A stretch of DNA of 64,000 nt from Halocaridina rubra (GCA_037179515.1 JAXCGZ010005664.1:41001-105000), one strand, 5' to 3'; counted from the first letter of the stretch, positions 1-11,810 are shown. Notes: generated from the sequence alone by a model not told the origin. Made by a program: numbers and translations.

Positions 1-23
1 CCCCTTTATTTAATTACCTTTAG

Positions 24-185
24 GTTTGTGGACGTTGTGACCGTGAAGATCAGTTATTGTTGTGCGATGGTTGTGATCTTGGATACCACTTGGAATGCCT
101 TGACCCTCCTCTTGAGCGAGTGCCAATTGACGAATGGTTCTGCCCTGACTGCCAGACGGTTAACAGTACTTCAGCAGCTACTTCG
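24..185 (+). CDS. PHRF1: PHRF1-like gene, exon with PHD zinc finger (partial gene)
   Basis: This exon encodes 54 residues in phase 0. It follows an AG acceptor at 22-23 with a T-rich tract and ends at a GTGAGT donor. The residues form a full C4HC3 PHD finger: C2, C5, C14, C17, H22, C25, C40 and C43, with the typical LLCDGC, YHLECL and WFCPDC motifs. PHD fingers of this type read histone H3 tails in the nucleus. In the PHRF1 family the PHD lies just after a RING finger, which would be upstream of this window. PHRF1 is known as a nuclear E3 ubiquitin ligase that also binds the RNA polymerase II CTD through a C-terminal SRI domain. The PHD alone would not identify the gene; the next three in-phase exons make PHRF1 the best call. 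Confidence 0.85.
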
Positions 186-204
186 GTGAGTAGTACTGAT
201 TGTG

Positions 205-3200
205 GCGATTTTTTCTATATCCATGTACAGAGTAAAATGCAAGTACCTGTACTTATTGTGAGACTGATAGGGTTGATGGCATTGGTGCCGATTCTTGTTT
301 TGTGGCGGGCACAACATCAAAGAATAGCCCCAGCGTATTCCCTGCGTGTCGTAAGAGGCGACTAAAAGTGGACGGGGCGAGGGGACTGGGAATCCCCCCC
401 TTGTATTAACCTCCCGCAAGACGTCAAAGAAGAAGGGGAGTAGAGGGGAGAATAACTTCTCAAACTCTAGTTTTTGGGTGTCTAAATGTGCGTGATTGTA
501 GTACGATAGTGAGCAAAAGATGTGAGATTGGATATATGTTTGGTAGGAGGAGGATGGATGTATTGGCATTGTGTGAGACGAAGATGAAAGGAAAAGAAGT
601 GGCATTTGGTGATGTGACAGGTAGGGTGTCTGGGGTTGAAAGGGGGAGAACGAGATAAGGTGTGGCATTATTGCTGAGTGAATGGATGGTAATCAAGGTA
701 GTGGAATGGAAGGAAGTGTCATCTAGGCTGATGTGGGTGAGGGCTAGGATAGGTAGGGAATGTTGGGCTTTTGTTAGTGCGTATGGGCCAGGATGTGAGA
801 GAAGTGAGGAAGAGTGGGATGAATTCTGGAATGAGTTAACTAGGTGTGTGGATGGTCTGAGTAGAAGGAACTATATAGTTGTGTTGGGTGACTTGAATGC
901 CAGAGTGGGTGATGGAGAGGTAGAGGGTGTTGTAGGAAAGTATGGGGTCCAGGTGGAAATGAGAGTGGGGAGAGACTGTTAGATATGTGTGTGGAGCAAG
1001 AGTTGGTGATAGGTAGTATTTTTTTCAAAAAGAAGTTAATAAATAAGTATACATGGAAAAGTGAAAGAAAGAGCATTGATGGATTATGTATTGGTAGCAA
1101 AGAGCATGATTGGTAGAGTGAAAGATGTGCATGCATTTAGGGGTGTGGCTGCTGGGATGTCTGATCATTTTTTGGTTGAATCAAAAGTGGTAGTAGCAAA
1201 AGAGTGGGGAAATAGTGGGGGGATGTAGAAGGGAAATGGTGAAGGTGGAAGAGTTGAAAAAGCCAGAGAGACAGGAATATCAGGACAGGTTGAAAGTGGC
1301 ATATAACAGGGTGAAAGAAAGAGAAGTTGGGGAGTTAGAGGAGGAATGGGGGTTGATGAAAGAATGTTTTGTGGGACATGCAAGTGATGTGTGTGAAAAG
1401 AGGTTTTTTGGAGGTGGCATGAGGAGGGGCAGCAAATGGTGGAATGAAGGGATGAAAATGAAGGTGGAAGAGAAAAAGAGGGCTTTTGAGGAATGGCTGC
1501 AGTGTAACAGTAGGGAGGAGTATGAAAGATTAGGGAGAAAAATGTGGAAACCAAGCGGAAGGTAGAGGAAGAGAAGAGGCTGGCAAATGTTAGGTGGGGA
1601 CAGGATTTTAGTAGGTCATATGGAGAATAAAAAGATGTTTTGGAAAGAAGTGAAGAGAGTAAGGGAGGGTGGATCGAGGATGGAAGAGACAGTGAAGGAT
1701 GTGAATGGACAGATGTTAAGAGGGAACGATGCAAGGAAAAGATGGGCAGCATATTTTGAGTGCTTGCTGAATGTTGAGGAAGATAGAGAGGCAGCTATAG
1801 TGGCAGTGGAGGGTGTTCAAGTGCCAGTAATGGGAGATGAAAATGAGAGAGAGAGAGATTACAAGAGAGGGGGTGAAAGGGCATTGTATGAAGTGAAAGC
1901 AGGTAAAGCTCCTGGAATGGTTGGTGTGAGAGCGGAGATGTTGAAGGAAGGGGGTGTGACTGCATTGGAATGGTTAGTGAGAGTGTTTAATATATGCTTT
2001 ATGTTGTCAATGGTGCCAGTGGAATGAGTGATTGCTTGTATAGTGCCCCTATACAAAGGTAAGGGAGATGTGTATGAATGCAGTAATTTTAGGGGTTGGG
2101 TATGAGTTTGTTGAGTGTGGTAGGAAAAGTGTATGGTAGGATACTGATTAATAGGATTAGGGATAAGACAGAAAATGTGATCGCGGAAGTGCAGGGTGGT
2201 TTTAGGAGAGGTAGAGGTTGTATAGATCAGATTTTTATAGTTAAGCAGTTATGTGAGAAATATTTAGCAAAGGGCAAGGATGTGTATTTTGCATTTTTGG
2301 ATCTGGAGAAAGCGTATGATAAGAGTTGATAGAGAGGCAATGTGAAATGATTTGAGGTTATATGGAATTGATGGTAAACTGTTGCATGCAGTGAAGAGTT
2401 TGTATGAGGGCAGTAGAGCTTGTGTTAGGGTAGGGAATGTAGTGAGTGAGTGGTTTCCAGTGAGAATGGGACTGAGACGGGAATGTGTGATGTCACCATG
2501 GCTGTTCAATTTGTATATGGATGGCGTCGTAAGAGAGGTGAATGAGCGAGTTGCGTGGTCGAGGTTTGAGAATGGTAAATGGGGATGATAATGAGTGGGA
2601 GCTGAATCAGTTGCTGTTTGCAGATGGTACTGTGATGGTGGGAGATTTAGAGGAGAAGCTGTGTCAGTGTCAGAATTTGGAATGGTGTGTGAGAGAAGGA
2701 AGTTGCGAGTGAATGTGGGAAAGAGTAAGGTTATGAGGTGTACTAGAAATGAGGATGGTGCTGGATTGAATATGTTGAATGGAGAGACATTTGAGGAAGT
2801 TAATCAGTTTAAGTATTTAGGTTCGGTTATAGCTGCAAATGGTGGAGTGGAAGCAGATGTGATTCACAGAGTGAATGCAGGATGTAAAGTGTTGGGTGCG
2901 TTGAAAGGAGTGATGAAGAATAGAGGGTTGGAAATGAATGTTAAGAAAGTTTTGTATGAGAAAGAGGTTGTGCCAACTGTGATGTATGGATCAGAGTTTT
3001 GGGGTATGAAAGTAAGTGAGAGACAGAAATTAAATGTGTTTGAGATGACATGCCTGAGTAGTATGATTGGTGTATCTCGGGTGGATAGGGTTAGGAATGA
3101 AGTGGTGAGAGCAAGAACGGGTGTGAGGAGAGAATTTGCAGCCAGAGTAGATATGAATATTCTGAGATGCTTTGGCCATGTGGAAAGGATGGATGATGAA

Positions 3201-3630
3201 AGACTGCCGAAAAAGGTGATGAATGCGAGAGTTGATGGGAGAAATGCTAGAGGGAGGCCTAGGTTTGGGTGGATGGATGGAGTAAGGAGAGCCGTGAATG
3301 ATAGGAGGATGGATGTGAGGGAAGCAAGTGAGCGTGCTAGGGATAGGAATGAGTGGCGAGTGATTTTGACGCAGCTCTGATGGGCATCTGCTGTTACCAA
3401 GGGGCTGCATCTTCCAGAGGTAGCCCTGTTATAGGGGCAGTAGAGGAGTTGGCATTTATGAAGCGACACAGGTTGTGGAAGAGCCAGGAGGATGAGCTGT
3501 GGCACTCCAGCAGTGCCATCTGAACGGTCGCTAGCTCCCTCGTCATTGCCCATAAAGCAAAGTAATCCCCTTATTGTTTCTTTTTTTATGTTGGCTACCC
3601 CCCAATTCAGGGAGACAGCCTAGGTAGATA
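205..3630 (+). mobile_element. Decayed non-LTR retrotransposon (LINE) in intron 1
   Basis: A plus-strand LINE interrupted by several frameshifts and stops. An endonuclease remnant at about 660-960 has the VLGDLNARVGDGE motif. The reverse transcriptase lies at about 2090-2640, with FAFLDLEKAYD at about 2287-2322 and FADGT (where FADDT is expected) at about 2620. The C-terminal region runs to the stop at 3380 and contains the MRCTR, FKYLG, MYGSEFWGM, LRCFGHVERMDDERLP and GWMDGVRRAVNDRRMD motifs. The 3' tail has a conserved GGCTACCCCCCAATT stretch near 3593. The 5' border is uncertain; the sequence shared with the short copy at 8.7 kb begins at 334. The degenerate catalytic FADG and the frameshifts make it inactive. 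Confidence 0.85.
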
Positions 3631-3639
3631 GATGTGCAT

Positions 3640-4165
3640 CTCGTAGGCCAGTGTGAAATTTATTTTGGGAAGAGTGCTTTTTGAATGTACAAGGGAATAT
3701 TAGTAGATATTTCAGAAGTTCTCTTTTATAGATACTTTCCTCTGATTATAGATTAACAGCCTTTCTGTGTTGTTCTTTATAGCATTAATTGTGTTTCATT
3801 TTGTTACTTCTGATTGTTTTAAAAGAATAGGCACCTATTGAAAGAGTTATCCCCAATTAATGGTAGGTAGTGTTTTTTCTTTTACAAGAATAGGTTTAGT
3901 TTTTGGACCATGCAACACTATATTGCTGTTTGTTTGTTCATTATGATTACTATTTAGTGTTTCCAGAAGAAGAGGTGCCCTTTGGAAAGAGTTGTTCCAA
4001 AAGAGTTATACTTTTTATCAGTTTTGGATTAGTGTATGGACCTTGCATATGAAAGCATACATAGTTGCAGTAATATTGTCGTCGTCTTTATGTAATGATA
4101 GTCCTATATAAACACAAACCATAGAAATTGAAATGTTACAGATATGGTTCAGTGACACAGTTTAA
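3640..4165. other. AT-rich intron, no feature seen
   Basis: Intron sequence between the LINE and the next PHRF1 exon. I see no long open frame, inverted repeat or recognisable repeat here. Confidence 0.6.
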
Positions 4166-4173
4166 TCTTTCAG

Positions 4174-4425
4174 ACTGAAATTGAAGAAGGAGAATTGCAT
4201 GACTTAATTGACGATGGTGCTCCTAGTTCCTCCCTTCCAACGTTGCGTCCAGCTAGACGTAATGCGCAGGCTCCTGAAGCCCCAAGGAGACAGAGGCTCT
4301 TGCCTAGGACAAGGGCCACTGAGCGAGTTCGTGCACGCATCACACGCTCGCGCAAAGAAAGAGCTCGGCCTACCATCACTCGGGAACAGGAACGAGAGTA
4401 TGAAGCCATTATAGATGCAGTTGCT
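4174..4425 (+). CDS. PHRF1: PHRF1-like gene, Arg-rich conserved exon
   Basis: This exon encodes 84 residues in phase 0, from an AG acceptor (TTTAATCTTTCAG) to a GTAAGT donor. It opens with an acidic stretch (TEIEEGELHDLIDDG). A basic block follows, containing PARRNAQ, RTRATERVRARI and SRKERARP, and then REYEAIIDAVA. The RTxxTERVRA type of block downstream of the PHD is what I recognise from PHRF1 proteins. The phase matches the PHD exon before it. Codon use and GC content are clearly higher than in the AT-rich surroundings. The intron separating it from the PHD exon is about 4 kb and contains a decayed LINE. Confidence 0.82.
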
Positions 4426-4735
4426 GTAAGTAGCTTGTTTAGTATTGTTTACACCATATATTTTGAATGTATTGTAGCATAAATGCACAAGTAATTTTAT
4501 ATGGTTTTGCTTTATATAATATGCTCATGTGTGAGAGTTGTTCATAAATGATATAATATACTGTTTGGATAAGGTATCTGTCGGGGGAGAATAGAGTGAA
4601 GGCGTTGCTTTGAATATAGAGAGAGAGAAGCACATCAGTAAGGGAGTTAGGAAATTATTTGGAATGGTGATAAGAAAAAGGTTTTGAATAAGATCCCTGC
4701 AAAAACAAAATTGTGAATCACAAGATTATGATGGG

Positions 4736-4856
4736 AGATATGGTGAAGTATAATGCATTTTGAGAGCATTGCAAAATGAGCAGGTAAAAAAAAAGGAGAT
4801 ATGCTGAAGTGTCATGTATTTTGAGAGCATTGCAAAATGAGCAGGTAAAAAAGTGA
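4736..4856. repeat. 68-bp direct tandem duplication
   Basis: A unit starting near GAGATATGGTGAAG and including TTTTGAGAGCATTGCAAAAT is repeated once with a few changes, and both copies end in GAGCAGGTAAAAAA. The surrounding intron from 4426 to 5140 shows nothing else I can name. Confidence 0.75.
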
Positions 4857-5148
4857 ACTTTAATTTTTAAGAATTTTTAAGATTATATAAGGCTCCTAAG
4901 GAACTGTATAAAGAGTTATATAAAGTGGAGGAAGTCAGAGTGACAGGGGTTATGTGTTAATAATAATGGGGAATGCAAACCTCAAGAAAGGTAAAAATTA
5001 AAGTGGTAATGCTAGTAAGCTTAAGAAAGAAAATAGAGAGATCGATTGGTATGGATGAATTTGCATCCGTCTTTCGAAAAGGGCAGAGGTTTGTTATGGA
5101 TTGTTGTCCAGGCTTTTTATGATTGGCAGTACTGTATATTACACATTG

Positions 5149-5345
5149 GTAGTCGCCGTGGCTCGGTCGGTAGCGTCTCCGACTCTGAGGCGTCAGGTCG
5201 AGGGTTCGCGCCCCGTCACGGTCTGAGGTTAGCAAAGGCATGCACTCAGCGTAAGGATTACATCTGCCAAAACAAGTCCTTCGCAAGAAGGCAACCGTCC
5301 TAGCCCTTGGTTGATAAGGGAGTCCGTGACGTAAAACCGGAACAC
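5149..5345 (+). repeat. tRNA-derived SINE, family 1, copy 1
   Basis: The head resembles a tRNA. An A-box-like TGGCTCGGTCGGTAGC stands at 5158-5173 and a B-box-like GGGTTCGCGCCCC at about 5203. CCGTGG near the start can pair with the CACGG after the B box, like an acceptor stem. A ~110-bp body follows (AAGTCCTTCGCAAGAAGGC hairpin, then TAGCCCTTGG and AAAACCGGAACA). A second copy at 30012-30208 shares both head and body, so this is a dispersed element and not a working tRNA gene. Confidence 0.85.
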
Positions 5346-5502
5346 TGTATATTACACATTTCTCCGTTGGAATAGGAGACAAGGTGAACTATTCAGCATA
5401 TTGGAAAATGCATATCTCAAGCAAAAACAATTTGTAAAGTAGTTATTATGGAAGGAGTGGTTTCATAATACTGTAATTTTACATTGTCATGGAATGTGTA
5501 CA

Positions 5503-5758
5503 GGGTGTCCACAAAGTCTGGGTACATAGGAAATTTCGCTATGCAGACCTATTCAACCGAGTTCACCTTAATTTTGTAAATCGCATCAAATTATGCATTG
5601 AAAATGATGGAAATCATATTGAGAATATTATTTATTAACATTAGATTTAAATAAAATTGTTTTGTTTTAAAAGTATGTGTTAATCTCCTGTGTACCCAGA
5701 CGAAGTCTGGGTACACAGTGAAATTTCCTATGTACCCAGACTTTGTGGACACCCTGTA
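5503..5758. mobile_element. MITE with ~45-bp terminal inverted repeats, TA-flanked
   Basis: The left end CAGGGTGTCCACAAAGTCTG is matched by its reverse complement at the right end (…TTTGTGGACACCCTG). Both sides are flanked by TA, as for Tc1/mariner-type insertions. Close to the right arm an extra palindrome (GTGTACCCAGAC, GAA, GTCTGGGTACAC) repeats part of the TIR. There is no coding capacity. Confidence 0.85.
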
Positions 5759-5839
5759 TAGTTTCAAGAACAGCCTAGCTTGTGTAGATCCTGTTTTTAC
5801 ATAGGTTCTTTTTTTATTAAGGAGTGTCTCGGTAAGTGC

Positions 5840-6600
5840 CATTTAAATTTATAGAGAATTAATATGATTGGATTGGTACATTGAGGCATTCTTATGAAAT
5901 TTTTAGACAGGTTCGTTTTCTAAGGAAATTAAACTGTAGGTAATGAATTTCCAAGACTTTAGTATGAGCAGTTTGTGGATAGCAAAAGCAAAGTTTTGAA
6001 AATTATTGTAATCGGGATCTTGGTCATTCAGGGAAAGGGTAGCAAACTGGAAGTGAACAAGTAATTTTTTGTTTCCACACATCTACAAGTATGACCTCAT
6101 AGCTGATTTAGGGGTGAATCTGTAGATGTTACAAGAGGAGTTTTTAAGCATGTATATGAGGAGGAACTGGAACCAAAGACAGAAAAAAAGTAAAGCGGTC
6201 CGTAGATTGCGAATTAAAGAAATTTTTTCAGTGCAAAATAAGTGCGGGAATTTTCGGAATGATTCAACAGTTTCTACAACAGTATTTTGCAGATGTGAAT
6301 GTGGAGTGTTATATGTTGATGGATAGAAGGAAGGAGAGTAAGGTTATAAAGAGACTTAAGAGGATTTGTAGGGCAATTATCATAGATGTTAGAGCTAGAG
6401 AGTTTCATATAAAATACAGAAGTTTGTGTGAACTTGTTCTGTAAAAGGAATTGCCTGGATAAACTTGCAGAGTTTGGACTTGGTTATGGAAAATAGCAAG
6501 TCATTGGCATTATGTGATTAATTGGTTCGTAAGTATAGGCTATGTGTGCATTTGTGACTGACTGCTGTATTCTCTAGGAAACAAGAACCAGATATACATA
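5840..6600. other. Intron stretch, no feature seen
   Basis: AT-rich sequence. Two short open frames at 6126-6444 show no recognisable motif and lack flanking support. Confidence 0.5.
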
Positions 6601-6667
6601 TTTCTCTCTCGCTCTCTCTCTCTCTCAACTCTCGCTCTCTCTCTCTCTCTCTACATCTCTCTCTCAC

Positions 6668-6722
<55 letters not shown>

Positions 6723-6778
6723 TCATCTCCTCTCTCTCTCTCTCTCTCTCCTCTCTCTCCATCTCTCTCTCTCTCTCT

Positions 6779-6825
<47 letters not shown>

Positions 6826-6879
6826 TCTCTCACTCTGTAAAGTCTGACGCCTATGGCGCAATAAATTAATAAAATAAAA

Positions 6880-6923
<44 letters not shown>

Positions 6924-6924
6924 G

Positions 6925-6957
<33 letters not shown>

Positions 6958-6981
6958 ACTCTCTCTCTCTCTCTCTCTCTC
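6601..6981. repeat. (CT)n microsatellite interrupted by a LINE 3' tail
   Basis: Imperfect CT repeats fill 6601-6836 and 6884-6981. Between them lies a 47-bp non-repeat segment that matches the 3' end of the LINE at 41.5-42.07 kb. Confidence 0.9.
6837..6883 (+). mobile_element. Extremely 5'-truncated LINE 3' end inside (CT)n
   Basis: The segment holds GTCTGACGCC, GGCGCAATAAATTAATAAAA and then AAAATAAT directly before CT repeats. The same string ends the LINE fragment at 41527-42069, again followed by (CT)n. An AATAAA polyadenylation signal lies inside the shared tail. Confidence 0.75.
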
Positions 6982-7239
6982 ATATATTAGTATGCACAGT
7001 TATAGACAAACATTCAAGCAATAGGTAGACAACATTATCTTACTGGAAAAAGAAAACAGATTGGCACATACAAACCAACCCAACTCGATAGATGGACTGA
7101 TTTCTCTTTTCATTACTAACTGCTATATCCTACTAAAGTTAGCAAGGTAGCTATAACTGTGACAAAAGACCAGAGGCAACAGGGTTTTATTTTAGCCTGG
7201 CCATCCTTGAACCTGCCATGGGGCACTGGAAGGACATCC

Positions 7240-7330
7240 AGCCTTAACCCCTTAAGGGCGGATCACGTCATCTCGCTATTAAGGGAAGATATTATCTGTA
7301 GACTACCCAGCCTTTAAAGATTAATTCCTT
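7240..7330. mobile_element. Possible TTAA-type MITE end
   Basis: CCTTAACCCCTTAAGGGCGG resembles the end of the clearer TTAA-flanked MITE at 44.4 kb and similar starts at 15150 and 23651. I could not find the matching right end here, so the extent is unknown. The rest of 7000-7770 shows no named feature. Confidence 0.35.
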
Positions 7331-7779
7331 ATCCGTACCCTGCGTCCATCCCCGTATTGGAAAGTAATAGTGCCGCATAAAATGAAGATTTTTTTATTAA
7401 ATTAGTATTCCTCATATATTGTATATTGCATTCTTTGCTTCATTTTGTATATGCTGTGAAGTTTTTATGTTGTAAGCTATATATGGTAACCTTGTATTAA
7501 AAAGAAATTAATAGAAATGGCTAATTTTTTAAAATTTTGGAATATTTAGACCAACCCACGTGACATACACTCATCTTTACCAAATTGATGTTTACATTTG
7601 TGGAAGGATGCATGAGATAGGAAACTCTTCAAGTTTTAGTTTTAAATACTAGGAATATTTGTTATCCATGACTCACTTTTGTCTGCTATGTATCAACATG
7701 ACATATTAGTCTTTGATTTTACTTGTAGATTACTTCCTGCCAGAACATAGTTTTGTACATGGAGTAGTAGTAGTTATTG

Positions 7780-7947
7780 GGTGCTACTTTGGCTTGTTAT
7801 CTACACCATAGCTATTCTAGTGGTAAATAGCACGTACATACGGCTAAAAATGTTAGAAGTTAGGTTAGGTTATAGATCACAAGATAAAGTGTAGATCGCA
7901 TACCAAAGTAGATTCGTGACACGTAGATAACAAATCAAAGTAGCACC
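7780..7947. mobile_element. 168-bp MITE with 8-bp target duplication (hAT-type)
   Basis: The terminal inverted repeats are GGTGCTACTTTG…TTGTTATCTAC on the left and GTAGATAACAA…CAAAGTAGCACC on the right. AGTTATTG flanks both sides (7772-7779 and 7948-7955), a perfect 8-bp duplication. Eight-base duplications point to hAT-like transposition. No coding capacity. Confidence 0.88.
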
Positions 7948-7955
7948 AGTTATTG

Positions 7956-8455
7956 TTAACATTGGGTTCTCAGGTTGTGTAGATTGTGTTCTTGGCAAAA
8001 GTGGTTGTAAACAGCTCAGTTTTCCATAATGTGTTTGATTTTAAGAGGTGATGTGTTACATCTTTGATAGGCTTCACTGACAAAATTGTCTAGCCTCTCC
8101 CAATAGATCAGAAGTGCTAGATGGTGCCCACATCGAGGTGTGGCCAGTATATACAGGAGGTCGTGCATGCATCCGAGTGTTGTCTTTGTGTGACTGGCTG
8201 GAATGGCAAGTTAACTTGTTATAGAACTGCTTGTGGTGGGCGAAGGGAAAGAAATGACAGTATATGTGTGTGATGTGGTATGCAAAAGTGTGGTTTTAAT
8301 GTTCCTTGGTGTGTGCATGTGTGTGGGTATTCTGCAATGTAGTGTAGTTGGTGGTGTTGGCCTATAGAGGATGGGGCAAATATTTGTTAAGCCTTTCATG
8401 GGTATATATTGCAGTTGGACCCGTCTCAATTTGGAGGTGAAACTTATATGTTACC
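7956..8455. other. Intron stretch, no feature seen
   Basis: Mixed-composition intron. A TG-rich section at 8230-8330 gives weak minus-strand open reading without motifs. Confidence 0.5.
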
Positions 8456-8456
8456 T

Positions 8457-8669
8457 ATGGTTTTTGAATTGTTTTAAATGAGCGTGACCTTAGAAAAGTC
8501 GAAAAGTATATGCTAACTTAACCTAAGAAATTGTATTTACTGACAGTTTTTGGGGTTACATTCATTCAAAAATATCAAAAGCCATAGGAAAAATGTTATA
8601 AATTACTATTTATAGGTTATGTTAGCATATATTTTTCTACGGTCTTCAAGGTCACATTAATTCAAAATA
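8457..8669. mobile_element. Palindromic MITE
   Basis: The left arm (…GTGACCTTAGAAAAGTCGAA then TATATGCTAACTTAACCTA) and the right arm (TAGGTTATGTTAGCATATA … CTTCAAGGTCAC) are imperfect reverse complements over roughly 57 bp, around a ~90-bp centre. The exact ends and target duplication are unclear (TTGAATT/AATTCAA near the ends). Confidence 0.7.
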
Positions 8670-8679
8670 GATAAAATAC

Positions 8680-8872
8680 CGTATTCCCTGCGTGTTGTAA
8701 AAGGCGACTAAAAGTGGACGGGGCGGGGGACTAGGAATCCCCCCCCCTTGTACCAACCTCCTGTGAGACGTCAAAGAAGAAGGGGAGTAGAGGGGAGAAT
8801 AACTTCTCCCCAAACTGTTTCCTTTTTTGATGTCGGCTACCCCCCAATTAAAAGGGAAACAGCCAAGGTATA
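8680..8872 (+). mobile_element. Head-plus-tail mini-element of the intron-1 LINE
   Basis: The first ~138 bp, from CGTATTCCCTGCGTG through AATAACTTCTC, match the LINE 5' region at 334-460. The last ~50 bp, with GTCGGCTACCCCCCAATT, match the LINE 3' tail near 3571-3623. All coding sequence is missing. It ends in a short TATG-type repeat tail. It is either an internally deleted LINE or a SINE sharing both ends with it. Confidence 0.82.
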
Positions 8873-8889
8873 TGTATGTATGTACCATA

Positions 8890-9560
8890 GGAATTATATA
8901 ATTATTACCTCCAAATCAAGACCGTGGGTTCAATTGTAAAAATTTACCCTTTCATATCCAGATGCTCTTTGAAGACTTTGGTTTCAGGGTGTAAGTGGTT
9001 TGTAGGTATAGTAACCATTCAGGATGTGATTACAGGTATTTTAAGTGCTTTTGTTTTTTATACAGTAGTCTGCAAGGTGTTGTAATGAGTTTTTGTGAGA
9101 AGTCCAGACAGGGTTTGCATATTCCATTAATGCAGTAGATTGTAATGCCTTTTAAACTGCTTGCGGATAATGGAGAGAGCATTATTATCCATGAAATATT
9201 ATTATCTACTACATCAAGAGGCTGGACTTGGGGATATTAGTTGAAAAGTACTCTCAGTTCTTGGGTTTATGTAAAAGCACCAATATCCTTATATACATTT
9301 ACAATGATGTTGCTGTTGCTTTAAAACATCGTTGCACATTCATCCAATTTTAAAATAATAGTAGCTTTTCTTTATATCAAAACGATCTGTATAAGTATGA
9401 AAGTTAACTCCTTATTTTGGTCGACATAATCTATAATATACAATATGATATGCCCTCTTAGGCTTATATGGGTATTAATATAATATGGCTTTGAGCAATG
9501 TGACTTGATTCATGACAAAATTATTTGGCACTAGCAATTTGATCAATTCAGTGTTTCTTT
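8890..9560. other. Intron stretch, no feature seen
   Basis: AT-rich intron before the basic-region exon. No repeat or reading frame that I can support. Confidence 0.5.
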
Positions 9561-9569
9561 TCTAATTAG

Positions 9570-9824
9570 GTTGCCAGTGGCAGTGACCCAAATGCTTGGC
9601 CAATGCCGTCCATAAGAAGCTCAGCATCTAGACCACGTCGTAGCACTAAACCTCCCAAAAGAAAGAAAAGAAAGCCTGGCCCTAAAAAGAAAAGGAAAGT
9701 CAAAGCTAGAAAGACCACTAAGAAAAGGGCAACTAGCCTCAAAACCAAAAAGTCTAAGGGCACAAAGAAACGCAAAACTAGGAAGACTTCGAAAGGAAAA
9801 CGCAAAATCAAGAGAAAAAGGAAG
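9570..9824 (+). CDS. PHRF1: PHRF1-like gene, Lys/Arg-rich exon
   Basis: This exon encodes 85 residues in phase 0. The acceptor is TTTTCTAATTAG and the donor is GTGAGG. The first 12 residues (VASGSDPNAWPM) continue the previous exon. The rest is strongly basic, with repeated KKRK, KPGPKKKRK and KGKRKIKRKRK runs that would act as nuclear localisation signals or nucleic-acid contacts. A long Lys/Arg-rich tract after the PHD region is consistent with PHRF1. Low complexity means this exon alone would not be diagnostic; the call rests on the phase and on its place between two conserved exons. Confidence 0.78.
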
Positions 9825-9867
9825 GTGAGGGTAATTTTTAATATATTTTGATTTTTCCTGTATATTT

Positions 9868-9871
<4 letters not shown>

Positions 9872-9908
<37 letters not shown>
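9872..9908. repeat. (CA)n then (TAGA)n microsatellites
   Basis: A short CA run is followed by four TAGA units. On the minus strand the TAGA run forms the 3' tail of the adjacent LINE fragment, just after its AATAAA signal. Confidence 0.85.
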
Positions 9909-11046
<1,138 letters not shown>

Positions 11047-11049
11047 TAA

Positions 11050-11590
11050 AATTACTGTGCTATTGTTTTGTTTGGTAGTTGTCACCTTGCTGACTTGGGC
11101 AAGTAAAGGCAATAAGCATGGATGGATGAAAAAATATATTTCTTTTGGAGTGGACGGAGGTGTTAGTAAGAGACAGTGTCATACCTCTTTAAACTTGTGT
11201 ACTGCTCATGAAATTACTGTACTGGTATATTTGAATAGCATGTATTGCTTGCAGCAGGCTACACATATTTTGATTGGGTGTTTATGTTTAGAATTTGAAA
11301 TTTTTTTCTAAAACCTCTCCTGACACCTAAGCATTTATAATGTTCCAATGAATGATTGATTAATGAGGTATTGCTTATTTTTACATGGGGAAGAAAGGAT
11401 TAATTTTATTTGAATGTGATTCAAGCCACTTGGAGAGTTTAAAAGATTGTGATATTTTTTTTAACACTTAATATGTCATCCATCTTAACATCACTTTAAT
11501 TGACAATTATTTATACAGTATAAGAACTTTGTTGAATGAAATTATGAATGGATTTACAAAGCTGTTTCAGTATATTGCGTGTTTCTTTCT
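11050..11590. other. Intron stretch, no feature seen
   Basis: AT-rich intron with an ordinary T-rich acceptor region at its end. Confidence 0.5.
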
Positions 11591-11595
11591 TATAG

Positions 11596-11810
11596 GTAAG
11601 CAAAAAGGTAAACACTCCAAAGCCCGCCATGACACCCAAAAGCAGAATAGCCGAAGTGCTTGGCATTCTCCCATGCAAACCATGGCAGCTAATTCCTTCC
11701 ATGCAGACTCCAAATGTTAAAGAGCAGTACATCAATGGACGTCGCGATAATGCTGCTCTACCAAACTTGTCCCTCTTAGGCGTTAATGCTGATGTGGACA
11801 TAAGCATGGA
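11596..11810 (+). CDS. PHRF1: PHRF1-like gene, conserved exon after the basic region
   Basis: This exon encodes 71 complete codons and ends in phase 2 at a GTAAGT donor; the acceptor is TTTCTTATAG. It includes PKSRIAEVLGILP, IPSMQTPN and a final hydrophobic-to-acidic stretch, LPNLSLLGVNADVDISME. Related SRxAxxLG and LFG-type motifs follow the basic region in PHRF1 homologues as I remember them, so the call is family knowledge rather than an alignment. The next exon must supply one base to complete the GA- codon. I see no strong continuation downstream apart from a short candidate terminal exon at 11878-11917. The C-terminal SRI domain of PHRF1 is not visible in the window. Confidence 0.75.

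Noticed and set aside
171..668. Minus-strand open frame of ~165 codons
   Set aside because: It runs antisense to the PHD exon donor and the LINE 5' region. There are no motifs, and its composition is that of a shadow frame.
2864..3553. Minus-strand open frame of ~229 codons
   Set aside because: It is antisense to the LINE RT C-terminal coding region, whose sense strand has clear RT-family motifs.
5157..5225. Possible functional tRNA gene
   Set aside because: A and B boxes are present, but the anticodon arm is poor. The head continues into a body shared with another copy, so it is a SINE.
6126..6444. Short Lys/Arg-rich open frames as a possible small gene
   Set aside because: Overlapping in two frames, no splice or family support, in AT-rich intron.
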